A DNA stretch of 56,698 bases. Origin: Alphaproteobacteria bacterium (GTDB lineage: Bacteria; Pseudomonadota; Alphaproteobacteria; JAUXUR01). The translations under genes and the position numbers were made by a program. The DNA is taken from contig JAUXUR010000045.1 in the NCBI GenBank assembly GCA_030680745.1, forward strand, positions 1 to 56,698. The letters are read 5' to 3'. This document shows positions 17,916 to 26,809 of the stretch, piece by piece. Each line of letters opens with the position of its first letter. Position 1 is the first letter of the stretch. The notes beneath the pieces are model-generated. The model did not search any database and had not been told where the DNA came from. It was given only the letters and a program-made list of their open reading frames with translations.

Positions 17916-18662
17916 TCATAAACTCACCCCCAATTTTTTATAAAGCGCGTGGATAAGTTCAGGGCGATGTCTATCTGCTTCAGTCAAAAAAAGCTGATCT
18001 TTAATACTTGCTGGTTTGCCATCTAAAATAAGAATTTGATCGCTTAACCTTAAAGCTTCCATCGGATCATGGGTCACAAGCAAAATTGTTTTATCTTTTA
18101 GGCAATTTTTAGCAAATGTGTTTGCTTCAATGCGTGTTAATGCATCTAATTGTGAAAAAGGCTCATCCATCAGTACCAAATCAGCATCTTCCAGAAGTAC
18201 GCGTGCAATTTGAATGCGTTGTTTCATGCCGCCTGAAAGTTGATGTGGATAATAAGACATATAATCAACAAGCCCCAATTTTTCAAAAATTTGAATCGCT
18301 TTGTCTTTGTTATCTTTTTTGTTTTGATTGTTTTTAATTTTGTTGCCAATTAATACATTATCAATGGCTTTTGCCCAAGGAAGTAGAAGTTCTGATTGCG
18401 GTAAATACGCAATTTTAAGATCTTGATTTGATTGAAAGTCAGGTATGAATCCTGCAATTAACCTTAATATTGTCGTTTTACCAATACCTGAGGGACCCAA
18501 AATACTAGTCCATGAGGATTTTGGAAGTGAAAGTTCAAACGCGTTTAAAAGCGGTTTCGTATCATAAGAAAAATGGGGAATATTATATTGATATGCATCA
18601 TGGCCAATATTATGATTAATATCATAGCTGGGCCATGATTCTGGCTGTAAATTTAAGTTCAC
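17916..18662 (-). CDS. thiZ: Thiamine-precursor ABC transporter ATP-binding protein
   Basis: 248 residues from GTG 18662. Walker A GPSGIGKTT, signature LSGGMKQRIQIA, Walker B LVLMDEPF and the switch His (LVTHDPMEA) are intact. GTG is preceded by GGAGGG, both lying in the 3' part of the TPP riboswitch, so I prefer it over the upstream TTG (18692) and ATG (18680), which would put the aptamer in the coding frame. The first ~22 residues before the usual ABC start are extra. It powers ThiX/ThiY-mediated uptake. Confidence 0.87.
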   Translation of the reverse strand: MNLNLQPESWPSYDINHNIGHDAYQYNIPHFSYDTKPLLNAFELSLPKSSWTSILGPSGIGKTTILRLIAGFIPDFQSNQDLKIAYLPQSELLLPWAKAIDNVLIGNKIKNNQNKKDNKDKAIQIFEKLGLVDYMSYYPHQLSGGMKQRIQIARVLLEDADLVLMDEPFSQLDALTRIEANTFAKNCLKDKTILLVTHDPMEALRLSDQILILDGKPASIKDQLFLTEADRHRPELIHALYKKLGVSL

Positions 18663-18760
18663 TGATCCCTCCGCCGGCATTATCCGGTTCAAGTCATAAG
18701 GGTCATCGCAAGATTATACTCTTGAGCGAACTCTCAGCCAATATGGCTCCCCTTAGTGAA
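18658..18760 (-). promoter_or_regulatory. TPP (THI-box) riboswitch controlling thiZXY
   Basis: On the minus strand the conserved core reads GGGGAGCC...GGCTGAGAG...GACCCTTATGACTTGAACCG then GATAATGCCGGCGGAGGGA, matching the THI element. The closing stem P1 pairs TTCACT (18755-18760) with AGTGAA (18658-18663). That 3' strand contains the GTG start codon of thiZ, and the GGAGGG just before it is the ribosome binding site. Ligand binding would thus directly hide the translation start. The genes controlled are an uptake system for thiamine precursors. Confidence 0.95.
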
Positions 18761-18769
18761 TAATTCTGA

Positions 18770-18889
18770 AACTCTCCAATCTATGGGCAAATTCGTCGTC
18801 AAACCTCCGCTTCCGGTACTCATGTACGAAGAAGTACATTCCGTTCCGGTTCTTAGTTTTCCTAGACTTTACCACATATCTTGGACAGT
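18770..18889 (+). repeat. Palindromic repeat A2
   Basis: About 120 bp with core CTCATGTACGAAGAAGTACA then TTCCGTTCCGGTTC. Outer arms CTCCAATCTATGGGCAAA and (rc) TGTCCAAGATATGTGGTAAA pair imperfectly. It lies upstream of the TPP riboswitch, between it and the end of the TPR gene, so it may carry or abut the thi promoter. Confidence 0.8.
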
Positions 18890-18981
18890 CAATAATTCTG
18901 TCACTACATATTACAGATTTTGAATTGTAAATCAATAGATGTGTTGTGCCTGAAGTAAGATGGATTGGTCTAGATCACTTT

Positions 18982-21147
18982 CTATTCTAGCCCCATTTTT
19001 TCCTTAAGCATTACAACAATTTGATCAATAAGAGGTGCCCATTTTTCTTCACCAACGCGTACAAAAGAACGCATTGTCGGATACCAGGGTCGTTCTTTTT
19101 GACCTAATCTTGTCCAGTCGCTACCACCGGTTAATCGCCAAACTTCAACACCTAAGGCAGCACCTAATTCACCTACTGCTGTTTCTGATGTAATAATAAG
19201 ATCTAGATTCACCATCATTGCAGCGACATTTTCGAAATCATCTTTTAAATTTACATCAGGCCAACGTTCAAGTCGAACGGGATGATTTTGTTCTATTGAT
19301 TGAATTTCTTTTTCGCAATCATCGTATTGTAGATTAATAAAAGTAATATGGGGTAATAAAAAAATAGGTAAAAAATCTTCTATTTTTAAAAAATACTTTT
19401 GTCGTTGAGCGGTTAAAAGCCCGCTTCGCCAACAAATACCTATTTTAAAATTATTTTTAAATTTTTGATACCGATTTAACCATTCTTTAACCAAGAATGG
19501 ATTTGGCGTTAAATATGATTGTCGATTGCCAGGGAAATGTTCTATTTTTTTTCTGAAGTGTAAAGGCAAACTGCCTGAAGCAACTGCATAATCAATGGGT
19601 CTAAAGGGTTCAATATTGATTAAAACGCGTTTTTTTTCTTCTTCAACCATTTCAAAAAATTGTGATATAAAAAAAGCTTTTGGGAAAGACCGTGCGAATA
19701 ATGAATAAAGTCTTTTATTACATTCAATAATGACCATTTTGGCTTTATTGATAATGTCATGGTAACAAGAGGCAAACATAATTTCGTCACCTATGCCTTG
19801 CTCGCTCCACACAAAAACGGTTTTATCTTTTAAATCTTCACCTTGCCAAAATTTACTTTCACTAAAAAGTTCGTCTTTTTTAAGATGATATTGTTCTTTA
19901 ACTTTTAATCTTTTTTCATAATGAATCCAACCTTCTTCTATTTTCTTTTGTGCAAAACAGGCGATCGCTTTTGAAAAATGTGCTGTTTCATGATCCGGAA
20001 TTTTGGCAAGAATGATCTCGTTGTAAAATGATACTTTTTCAAAATCTTCCAGTTCAATATAATTAGAAAGCAAACCATCTATAGGTGCAATTGAATCAGG
20101 ATAGGCGGTAAGGGCTTTTTCACAAAGAGCGATTGATTCAATGTAAAGCCTTCTATCCATTTTAATTTTAGCAATTTGTAAATAAAAATGTAATTTTGAA
20201 TTTGTAAGATTTTCTCCTTTTAAAAATATTTTTTCTGCGTCTTCAAAACGATTTAATTCATGTAATAATCGATAATATTTAATATAAACATCAACTTGCT
20301 CTTCTGTTTCTAAAGATTTTTTAAAATATTCTTCTGATTTTATATAATCTTTTGATAGAAAGTAATATTCCCCTAATCCTTGTAGTACTTCGACATTATT
20401 TTGATTTTTTTCTATAATATCTTGATAAAGTGTAAAAGCTTTATTTAGTTCATTAACACCTAAATATGCTGTTGCCAATTGACTTCTAAGATGTTCATCA
20501 AGTTCTTTAATTTCTTGTTTTTTCAATAAAATTTTTATAATGTCATTATAATTTTTGTTCATTTTCAGAAGATTAATAAGAATTTTTAAATTTTCTTCTG
20601 CTAAATCTTCATTTTTGCTAATCCGCCTTATTATTTCATAACATTTTGTTTTTTGTAATGTATCCATATAACAACCAGCAAGACTAACAAGGCTTTCTAG
20701 ATGTTCTTTATTAATTTCCAATGCTTTTTGATAATAATCGATCGCTTCAATAAATAATCCTGATAATTCGTAAGATTTTCCAAAAGTAAAATAAATTTCT
20801 ATAGAGGGTGTTAATGTATTTTCAATTTGTTTTAAAAAAGTAATTGATTCATCGTATTTTTTTTCAGTATGTAATAATTGAATAAAAGCGAGATTTAAAT
20901 TTTGATCTAAAGGCGCAAGCATGAGGGCTTTTTTATAAAATAGTTTTGCTTCATTGAAGCGCTTAAGCCCCTGGAAAGACAATGCCATATTGGCGAATAA
21001 TGCTGCACTTCCAGGATATTTTTGAAAAGCTGCATTAAAATAATCAAGCGCTTTTGGATAATTTTTTTCTTCGAGTGCCTCTATGCCCAATTCATATTCT
21101 GGCTTTCCAGCATCAAAATTTATAGATATTTTTTTTTCATGAAGCAT
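18982..21147 (-). CDS. TPR protein with C-terminal glycosyltransferase-9-like domain
   Basis: 721 residues. Residues about 15-420 are tandem TPR repeats (for example YELGIEALEEKNYPKALDYF, and AIDYYQKALEINKEHLESLV). The C-terminal third has VWSEQGIGDEIMFASCYHD and LIITSETAVGELGAALGV, signatures of heptosyltransferase/GT9-like domains in many TPR proteins. It is divergent from flbT-flaF with 75 bp between starts. Because such proteins often sit by flagellin genes in alphaproteobacteria, a role in flagellin or surface glycosylation is a reasonable inference. No flagellin gene is present here. Confidence 0.8.
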   Translation of the reverse strand: MLHEKKISINFDAGKPEYELGIEALEEKNYPKALDYFNAAFQKYPGSAALFANMALSFQGLKRFNEAKLFYKKALMLAPLDQNLNLAFIQLLHTEKKYDESITFLKQIENTLTPSIEIYFTFGKSYELSGLFIEAIDYYQKALEINKEHLESLVSLAGCYMDTLQKTKCYEIIRRISKNEDLAEENLKILINLLKMNKNYNDIIKILLKKQEIKELDEHLRSQLATAYLGVNELNKAFTLYQDIIEKNQNNVEVLQGLGEYYFLSKDYIKSEEYFKKSLETEEQVDVYIKYYRLLHELNRFEDAEKIFLKGENLTNSKLHFYLQIAKIKMDRRLYIESIALCEKALTAYPDSIAPIDGLLSNYIELEDFEKVSFYNEIILAKIPDHETAHFSKAIACFAQKKIEEGWIHYEKRLKVKEQYHLKKDELFSESKFWQGEDLKDKTVFVWSEQGIGDEIMFASCYHDIINKAKMVIIECNKRLYSLFARSFPKAFFISQFFEMVEEEKKRVLINIEPFRPIDYAVASGSLPLHFRKKIEHFPGNRQSYLTPNPFLVKEWLNRYQKFKNNFKIGICWRSGLLTAQRQKYFLKIEDFLPIFLLPHITFINLQYDDCEKEIQSIEQNHPVRLERWPDVNLKDDFENVAAMMVNLDLIITSETAVGELGAALGVEVWRLTGGSDWTRLGQKERPWYPTMRSFVRVGEEKWAPLIDQIVVMLKEKMGLE

Positions 21148-21221
21148 TTTATTGATCTATTTTTAATTTCGGGTCAAACTTATTTTAAATAGTAAGCTTA
21201 ATTCCAAGATAAGAAAAGAGC

Positions 21222-21611
21222 ATGTCTTTAAAAATTGTTTTAAAACCTGACGAAAAAATTATAATCAATCAAGCTGTTATAATAAATGGTAAAACTAAAA
21301 CTGAATTTATCGTTGAAAACAAATCTGCCATTTTACGTAAAAAAGATATTTTGAAGGAAGAAGATGCAATAACACCTTGTAAAGGGCTTTATTACCTTCT
21401 CCAAATGGCTTATTTGTTTCCTGAATCTGAAGATATAAATCTTAATCTTGCATATCAATTGATTGAAGATATTAAAGTTGCTGCACCCAGTTTATCGGCA
21501 CAAATATTGCATATATCTTTAACGCTCAATGAGAAAAATTTTTATAAAGCGCTAAAAGATTGCCAAAAGCTGATATCGGTTGAAGAGGAAATATTAAAAA
21601 ATGTCTGTTAA
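21222..21611 (+). CDS. flbT: Flagellin-synthesis regulator FlbT
   Basis: 129 residues, full family length. The start MSLKIVLKPDEKIIINQAVI, the stretch AILRKKDILKEEDA, and the central ITPCKGLYYLLQMAYL are FlbT signatures. In Caulobacter FlbT acts post-transcriptionally on flagellin mRNA. AAGAAAAGAG precedes the ATG. The stop overlaps the flaF start by 11 bases. The pair is separated from the fli/flg cluster by 22 kb, and its flagellin target must lie outside the window. Confidence 0.92.
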   Translation: MSLKIVLKPDEKIIINQAVIINGKTKTEFIVENKSAILRKKDILKEEDAITPCKGLYYLLQMAYLFPESEDINLNLAYQLIEDIKVAAPSLSAQILHISLTLNEKNFYKALKDCQKLISVEEEILKNVC

Positions 21612-22029
21612 AGCCTATGGATCTCCTTATGGAAAAAATAAAAACACCAATTTAAAACCCAGAGAAATAGAAGCCCGTGGTTTATTAGAAGCTGCAAAAC
21701 GATTAAGTGATGCTTTGACAGAACCTGAAAATAGGGACAAAATGGACCAGGCGCTTGATTTTCAGTGGCAATTATGGACATTGTTTCAAACTGAAGCCTT
21801 AGGTGAAGATTTCCCATTTTCCGATGAAATGCGTGTCTTATTTTTACAAACATGTAGATATATAGATCGTTCAATTTTAGATTTTTATGCGGATCGCAAT
21901 GAAAACATGAAGCATATTCATGTCTTTATTGATATTAATCGGACGCTCGCTCAAGGTTTTTTACAAAATAATGAAGCGTCTTTACCTTTATATCAAGGTG
22001 AAGAACAAAAATTATCCATTCAATTTTAA
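21601..22029 (+). CDS. flaF: Flagellin-synthesis regulator FlaF
   Basis: 142 residues. The sequence PREIEARGLLEAAKRLSDAL and WQLWTLFQTEAL fits FlaF, which with FlbT balances flagellin expression in alphaproteobacteria. It overlaps the flbT 3' end, so the two are translationally coupled. Repeat B1 begins two bases after its stop codon. The C-terminus (about 20 residues) is longer than the core family and carries no visible motif. Confidence 0.9.
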   Translation: MSVKAYGSPYGKNKNTNLKPREIEARGLLEAAKRLSDALTEPENRDKMDQALDFQWQLWTLFQTEALGEDFPFSDEMRVLFLQTCRYIDRSILDFYADRNENMKHIHVFIDINRTLAQGFLQNNEASLPLYQGEEQKLSIQF

Positions 22030-22031
22030 AG

Positions 22032-22174
22032 TAGACTTCTTCGAAACTCTACTATTGTGGACGATTGATGCGTCGTTTCGGTACTCAAATCCTCATGTAT
22101 GAAGAATACACGAGGGAACCCGTGCCAAACTTCCTATCACTCGCCTCACATTAGCGCGTTTTAAAAGAAGTCTA
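22032..22174. repeat. Palindromic repeat B1 after flaF
   Basis: About 143 bp. The terminal arms TAGACTTCTTCGAAACTC and (rc) TAGACTTCTTTTAAAACG pair closely, and the core is CCTCATGTATGAAGAATACA. Copies B2 (43350) and B3 (56589) share most of the inner sequence. It starts two bases after the flaF stop and ends four bases before the nth stop, filling the gap between two convergent genes. Confidence 0.85.
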
Positions 22175-22177
22175 GTT

Positions 22178-22810
22178 TTAAATCGTTTTATCGGGATAGT
22201 CGCAAAAAGAGCGAACAGGGCATTTTGGACATTCAGGTTTGCGTGCTTTGCAAATATAACGGCCCAATAAAATAAGCCAATGATGTGCCTCATGTAAATA
22301 TTTTTGGGGTATTTTTTGAATTAATCCTAATTCTACAGCCAAAGGTGTTTTGCCTATTGATAGGCCTGTACGATTAGAAACGCGAAAAATATGTGTATCA
22401 ACGGCAATGGTTGGTTGGTTAAAGGCAGTGTTTAAAATAACATTTGCTGTCTTGCGACCTACACCTGGCAAAGCTTCTAAATCTTCTCTATTTTCGGGTA
22501 CAAGTCCTTCATGTTTTTCAACCAAGATTTTGCTAAGTGCCACAACATTTTTTGATTTAGTTTTGTAATAATTGAGATTTTTAAGGTAATTGGATAGATT
22601 TTCTACACCTAAATTTATAATGTCTTCTGGTGTTTCAATATGCTCAAATAAAGGCTTTGTTGCTTTGTTGACGCCCAAATCTGTTGCTTGGGCTGATAAA
22701 ACAACAGCGATTAAAAGTGTAAAAGGACTTTTGTAATAGAGTTCTGTTTTGGGATGTGGGTTTTGTTTTTGAAGTGTATCAAAAAACAAAATGATATTCT
22801 CTTTTTTCAT
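22178..22810 (-). CDS. nth: Endonuclease III (DNA glycosylase/AP lyase)
   Basis: 210 residues from ATG 22810. The helix-hairpin-helix LEALPGVGRKTANVILN with catalytic Lys, the catalytic Asp of VDTHIFRVSNR, and a C-terminal 4Fe-4S cluster of spacing C-x6-C-x2-C-x5-C are all present. It removes oxidised pyrimidines in base excision repair. The ATG overlaps the dapB stop as ATGA, so it is coupled to dapB; the longer frame from 22867 merely runs back into dapB. Confidence 0.95.
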   Translation of the reverse strand: MKKENIILFFDTLQKQNPHPKTELYYKSPFTLLIAVVLSAQATDLGVNKATKPLFEHIETPEDIINLGVENLSNYLKNLNYYKTKSKNVVALSKILVEKHEGLVPENREDLEALPGVGRKTANVILNTAFNQPTIAVDTHIFRVSNRTGLSIGKTPLAVELGLIQKIPQKYLHEAHHWLILLGRYICKARKPECPKCPVRSFCDYPDKTI

Positions 22811-23586
22811 TTTAAATTCAAGACATCCATCATAGAGTACCGCCCTGGTTTTTTTTGGTAAATCCACGATGCAGCTTTTAATGCGCCATAGGCTAAAACT
22901 TGTCTTGAGCTTGCAGAATGGCTTAGCTCTATTCTTTCTTGAGGGCCGAAAAATGAGACAATATGTTCACCTGCCATATCGCCACCGCGTTGCACTGCAA
23001 AGCCAATTTCATTTTCTTTTCTTTTAGGATGGCCTACCCAATTTAAAACGGATTGATCTTCAAAATTAACGTTACGTCCTTTTGCTGCCGCCTGCCCTAA
23101 TGAAAGTGCAGTGCCTGAAGGTGCGTCAATTTTTTGATTATGATGTTTTTCTAAAATCTCTATATCAAATTGTGGCCCTAAAATTGACGCTGCTTTTTCG
23201 ACTAAAGCATGTAATACATTGATACCTAAACTCATATTTGGCGCATAAAGTATCGGAATTGTTGCTGCGGCTTCATCAATAAAATCATGATGATTTTTTG
23301 TAAGACCTGTTGTACCAATAACGATTGGTTTGTTGTAAATTTTACTTAAATTTAAATGTTTTATAAGTGTTTCGGGATTTGTAAAATCTATTAATATATC
23401 TGATTTTTCAAAAATGAGATCTGGGCTTGTTGATAAACATAAACTTGTTTCGTGAATAATATGATTGGATTCAGGATTCAATGTCCCCCCAATAAGTTGA
23501 AATTGAGGATCTTTTTGAATTAGGCCTGAAATTGCTTGACCCATACGACCCATAATGCCCAATATACCAATAGAAATAACATGCAT
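22807..23586 (-). CDS. dapB: 4-hydroxy-tetrahydrodipicolinate reductase
   Basis: 259 residues from ATG 23586, where the family-typical start MHVISIGILGIMGRMGQAIS occurs (NAD(P)-binding GxxGxMG). Catalytic region EKHHNQKIDAPSGTALSLGQ carries the conserved His-His, Lys and SGT. The enzyme acts in the diaminopimelate pathway to lysine and peptidoglycan. An alternative start at 23628 adds 14 residues with a weak upstream signal. Divergent from tadA; operon with nth. Confidence 0.93.
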   Translation of the reverse strand: MHVISIGILGIMGRMGQAISGLIQKDPQFQLIGGTLNPESNHIIHETSLCLSTSPDLIFEKSDILIDFTNPETLIKHLNLSKIYNKPIVIGTTGLTKNHHDFIDEAAATIPILYAPNMSLGINVLHALVEKAASILGPQFDIEILEKHHNQKIDAPSGTALSLGQAAAKGRNVNFEDQSVLNWVGHPKRKENEIGFAVQRGGDMAGEHIVSFFGPQERIELSHSASSRQVLAYGALKAASWIYQKKPGRYSMMDVLNLK

Positions 23587-23654
23587 GTGAACAGCTTTCG
23601 ATAACCTATTATGTATAAGTGCTACCATAAATCCATTGAAATTAAAAGAATGTC

Positions 23655-24119
23655 ATGAATATGAAATATTTTACCCATAGCCCCATGATATTCGCTTTAG
23701 AATACGCGTTTAGAGCTTTTTCAGAAGATGAAGTGCCTATCGGTGCAATCATTTTAGATCCAAAAAGCGGTAAAATCATTACGGCACAACATAATCAAAT
23801 GCGATGCTCTGGAAATCCTATAGCGCACGCCGAAATATGCGCCATTACTGAAGCATGTCGTATTCTTAATCAGCAACGTCTTAATGGTTATGTTCTTTAT
23901 GTGACATTAGAGCCTTGCCCTATGTGCGCTCAAGCAATTTCCTTTGCGCGCCTTGATAAAGTTATTTTTGGTGCTTATGATCCAAAAGGCGGCGGTATCA
24001 TTCATGGGCCAAGAATTTTTGATCAATCCACATGTCATTTTCAGCCTGAAATTATTGGAGGTGTTCATGAAGAAGCATGTCAAAATATTCTTAAAGATTT
24101 TTTTATATCAAAAAGATAA
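23655..24119 (+). CDS. tadA: tRNA-specific adenosine deaminase
   Basis: 154 residues. Zinc site HAEICAI (His plus catalytic Glu) and PCPMCAQA are intact, and the C-terminal part GAYDPKGGGI fits TadA rather than free-base cytidine deaminases. It converts A34 to inosine in tRNA-Arg(ACG). The start may alternatively be ATG 23661. Its gene is divergent from dapB. Confidence 0.93.
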   Translation: MNMKYFTHSPMIFALEYAFRAFSEDEVPIGAIILDPKSGKIITAQHNQMRCSGNPIAHAEICAITEACRILNQQRLNGYVLYVTLEPCPMCAQAISFARLDKVIFGAYDPKGGGIIHGPRIFDQSTCHFQPEIIGGVHEEACQNILKDFFISKR

Positions 24120-24225
24120 TTGTTTTAAATTGGTATCGATTAAAAAAATATAGAAATATTTTTTTAATTTGTTGAAAAATTCAAAAGAATATATTAGATT
24201 ATTTTTATTTATTTAAGGTGTTATA

Positions 24226-25725
24226 ATGCGTTATTTTAAAAGTAAAGCCATTTTTTTGTTGTTTTTTACGACAATTACATTAAATTTAAATGCAATTCCT
24301 TTTAAACGAATTATTGAATTGAAAACAATTAATGACATTTTTTCAATTATTGAAAATATCAAAATTAACTATAAAGAAAATATTGATGAAGATGCTTTTG
24401 AAGCTCAAAACACAGCCTTTGTATTCGATATTGATGGCACTATTACTGTTGAAGCAAAACACATACTTAATCAAGAATTGGTTAGAGAACAAAAAGACCA
24501 TGCGCAAATAGTTGCTGATCATTTTAAAATTCCAATTAGTACTTTTATGACGCATATTGATCGCCTTTGGTATAAAATGAATCATGAAATTCAATTGGTT
24601 GAAAAAAATACGGCCACCTTTATTAATAATATTCAAGAAAAAGGATATACTGCTTTTACATGTACAGCTTCAGAATTTGTACGAAATGATCAAAGATTAC
24701 AATTAATGAAAAAAGAAGATATTGATTTTTCAAAAAGTTTTATGGGTCTGTTTAGAGGTGCGCATTTTGATTTTTTTTCACAATTTCCAGAACATAAAGG
24801 CCATACAAGCGCTAGAAATAGCACAAAAGCACAAAAAATTGATGTGCTGATTCAAGAAATAAATGATATTCGAGAAATAATAAGATTGCCAAAAATAGAA
24901 AATTTAATTTTTATCGATAATTATAAAGGGGAAGTTGAAAAAGTACGTAAAAATTGTAAAAATGTAAAAAATATTATTTCATTTCATTATACCTATGTTA
25001 AGAATCATACTTCCTTAGATGAGATAATTGCAGATTATCAAAAATATGTTAGAGATTGTTTTATTGTGGAAAGTGATTCAGACGAATCGGAAGAAGATGA
25101 TGAATCGGAAATAGATGAAGAAAAATGCCCTAAAATTTGTATAAATGAAACTTTAGATAGACTTGATACATTAGCAATTGTTGCATTAGAAGAATTTTCT
25201 GATCAATTTTCATTAGAAAACACTAAACATTTTTCGAAATTCACAAGTCATTTAGAAGATTTGCCGCAAAACATGCTCCATACTTTTGTGATTCCAGTTG
25301 TTTATGACGATCAGACAAAGGAAGATTCTTGCTTAGTCAAAATTGGCATGGAGGATAAAAAAAATATGCTTGTATTTGAGTCTTTCGCTGCCCCTAAAGA
25401 TATGTCTCGACATATATGGCTTTCTGAATATTTAGAGAAGGAGGGTTTAGGAAAATTCGATCTTGAAAATCAAGATCTCGTTCGGTCCAATAATTTTTAT
25501 GATTATAATACGAAAACCAGTATTTATTTTTTAAAAGGCCCTCAAATCAATGTTAACGAAATAGAAAATACTCTTTATACAAAAGTGCCCCTTTTTGATT
25601 TTCTTTTAAGCATTGAATATGGACTTCATATAGGCATTGATGAAAATAAGCGTGAAATTTGTCCATTTTTTTTGCGGACAGCATTTTCTTTAATTGATGA
25701 AATAAAATGCTTAAATTATAGATGA
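24226..25725 (+). CDS. Exported HAD-superfamily protein (DUF2608-like) with extra C-terminal domain
   Basis: 499 residues. A signal peptide (MRYFKSKAIFLLFFTTITLN) leads to a HAD phosphatase-like domain with motif I FDIDGTI (Asp68 and Asp70), CTASE as motif II and IFIDNYKGEVE as motif IV. This arrangement resembles DUF2608 proteins of intracellular bacteria. A strongly acidic linker (about 280-300) joins a second domain of about 200 residues that I cannot place. AAGGTG precedes the ATG. Export plus a phosphatase-like site suggests a role outside the cytoplasm; a host-directed function is speculative. AT-rich even for this window. Confidence 0.7.
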   Translation: MRYFKSKAIFLLFFTTITLNLNAIPFKRIIELKTINDIFSIIENIKINYKENIDEDAFEAQNTAFVFDIDGTITVEAKHILNQELVREQKDHAQIVADHFKIPISTFMTHIDRLWYKMNHEIQLVEKNTATFINNIQEKGYTAFTCTASEFVRNDQRLQLMKKEDIDFSKSFMGLFRGAHFDFFSQFPEHKGHTSARNSTKAQKIDVLIQEINDIREIIRLPKIENLIFIDNYKGEVEKVRKNCKNVKNIISFHYTYVKNHTSLDEIIADYQKYVRDCFIVESDSDESEEDDESEIDEEKCPKICINETLDRLDTLAIVALEEFSDQFSLENTKHFSKFTSHLEDLPQNMLHTFVIPVVYDDQTKEDSCLVKIGMEDKKNMLVFESFAAPKDMSRHIWLSEYLEKEGLGKFDLENQDLVRSNNFYDYNTKTSIYFLKGPQINVNEIENTLYTKVPLFDFLLSIEYGLHIGIDENKREICPFFLRTAFSLIDEIKCLNYR

Positions 25726-25742
25726 TCTTTTGAATTTGGGTA

Positions 25743-25906
25743 TATACCCAAATAATCTGAAACTACCCTTTTTAGACGATGACCTTTGGTCGCTTTTTAA
25801 ACCAAAAATTTCTAAGGTAAACCGATTATCTGTCGAAATTTTAGGCATCAAAAATCACCTCAAATTTCATACCTAAAAATCGGCATTTCCAAATCATTGG
25901 GGTATA
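25743..25906. repeat. MITE-like element F1
   Basis: About 164 bp with inverted ends: left TATACCCAAATAATCTGAAA, right (rc) TATACCCCAATGATTTGGAA. The left end is embedded in the perfect palindrome TTTGGGTATATACCCAAA (25735-25752). Its right half recurs at 34024-34110 (AAAAATCACCTCAAATCT-type core). It carries no ORF. Confidence 0.75.
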
Positions 25907-25940
25907 ACAATTGCACCCAAATATATTAACTTTATGCTAT

Positions 25941-26666
25941 TCAGACTTGTGCATCTTCATCATCGTTTAACCCTAATAAAGCATTAAGAAAAAGGGCCCA
26001 TTCATCTGCAGCTGTTGTTGCAGGTGTAATAATTTCGCTTAACTCACCTTGCAGTATATCAGGTGTTGCGGGCATTCCACCATCAACGACTTTTCCTCCT
26101 GCAATAACAGCAGTTACTGTTGAACCAATCGCTGGTAATAAATGTGGAAGAGCATTGCCAAGATCATGTAAATATCTATCAAGACCTGTCAATAAAAGTC
26201 CATTCCGCGTAAACTTTTCTTGATCTTCTGCTGTTTCAACACGTGCTATTTGAACAAGTGTATTTGCTTGTCCTTTTAATCTAAATGCATAATGACAAAC
26301 TTCTTCTCTATTTTTTTTGTCCTGCCTATATGGCACCAAAGCTATATCTTCTTTGCCTTGCAAAGCGTGTAGATCGCTTTCTGACATCTTGCTCATTTGT
26401 ACAATTTGCTCTGGTTTTTGAAGACCAATCAAATTAAAATAATACGTTTTTTTGATTTTAGTCTCTTTATGTTTAAGGGTAATTTTTTCCCAATCTGCAT
26501 CAAAAAGATTTAAAATTTGTTTTTGATCTGTAAATGTTGGCCAATAACCACCTTCGCATTTCTTTTTACCTGATGGATGCCCATCAAATAAAGTGGCAAA
26601 ACATGTGTTATGTGTTAGTAAGAAACTTAAGCAAATCAATAAGATTTTAGGGTATTGTCTATTCAT
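25941..26666 (-). CDS. Exported protein of unknown function, 241 residues
   Basis: Signal peptide MNRQYPKILLICLSFLLTHN ending near CFA, with GAGGAAAC as ribosome binding site. The mature part is soluble; it contains KGQANTLVQIARVETAEDQEKF-like helical stretches (about 130-155) and an Ala/Gly/Val-rich patch (LPAIGSTVTAVIAGGKVV), and ends in an acidic tail. I recognise no family. It is a single gene on the minus strand, divergent from the LOG gene. Confidence 0.65.
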   Translation of the reverse strand: MNRQYPKILLICLSFLLTHNTCFATLFDGHPSGKKKCEGGYWPTFTDQKQILNLFDADWEKITLKHKETKIKKTYYFNLIGLQKPEQIVQMSKMSESDLHALQGKEDIALVPYRQDKKNREEVCHYAFRLKGQANTLVQIARVETAEDQEKFTRNGLLLTGLDRYLHDLGNALPHLLPAIGSTVTAVIAGGKVVDGGMPATPDILQGELSEIITPATTAADEWALFLNALLGLNDDEDAQV

Positions 26667-26809
26667 TGTGGTTTCCTCATTTTATTTTATTTAATCTTGT
26701 GTAAAGGTTATCAAAAAATAAATGGATAAACAATCAAAGCATTTCTTGAATTTGTTTAAAATTTTTAGTAAATTTAAAAAATAACTTAAAATAAGGATAG
26801 TAAAGAACT

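Noticed and set aside
17713..17919. 68-codon minus-strand frame between thiZ and thiX
   Set aside because: Translates the E1 hairpin element; no homology-like pattern and it overlaps thiZ.
18753..18935. 60-codon minus-strand frame beside the thi riboswitch
   Set aside because: Runs through palindrome A2 and the riboswitch edge; no ribosome binding site and no protein-like composition.
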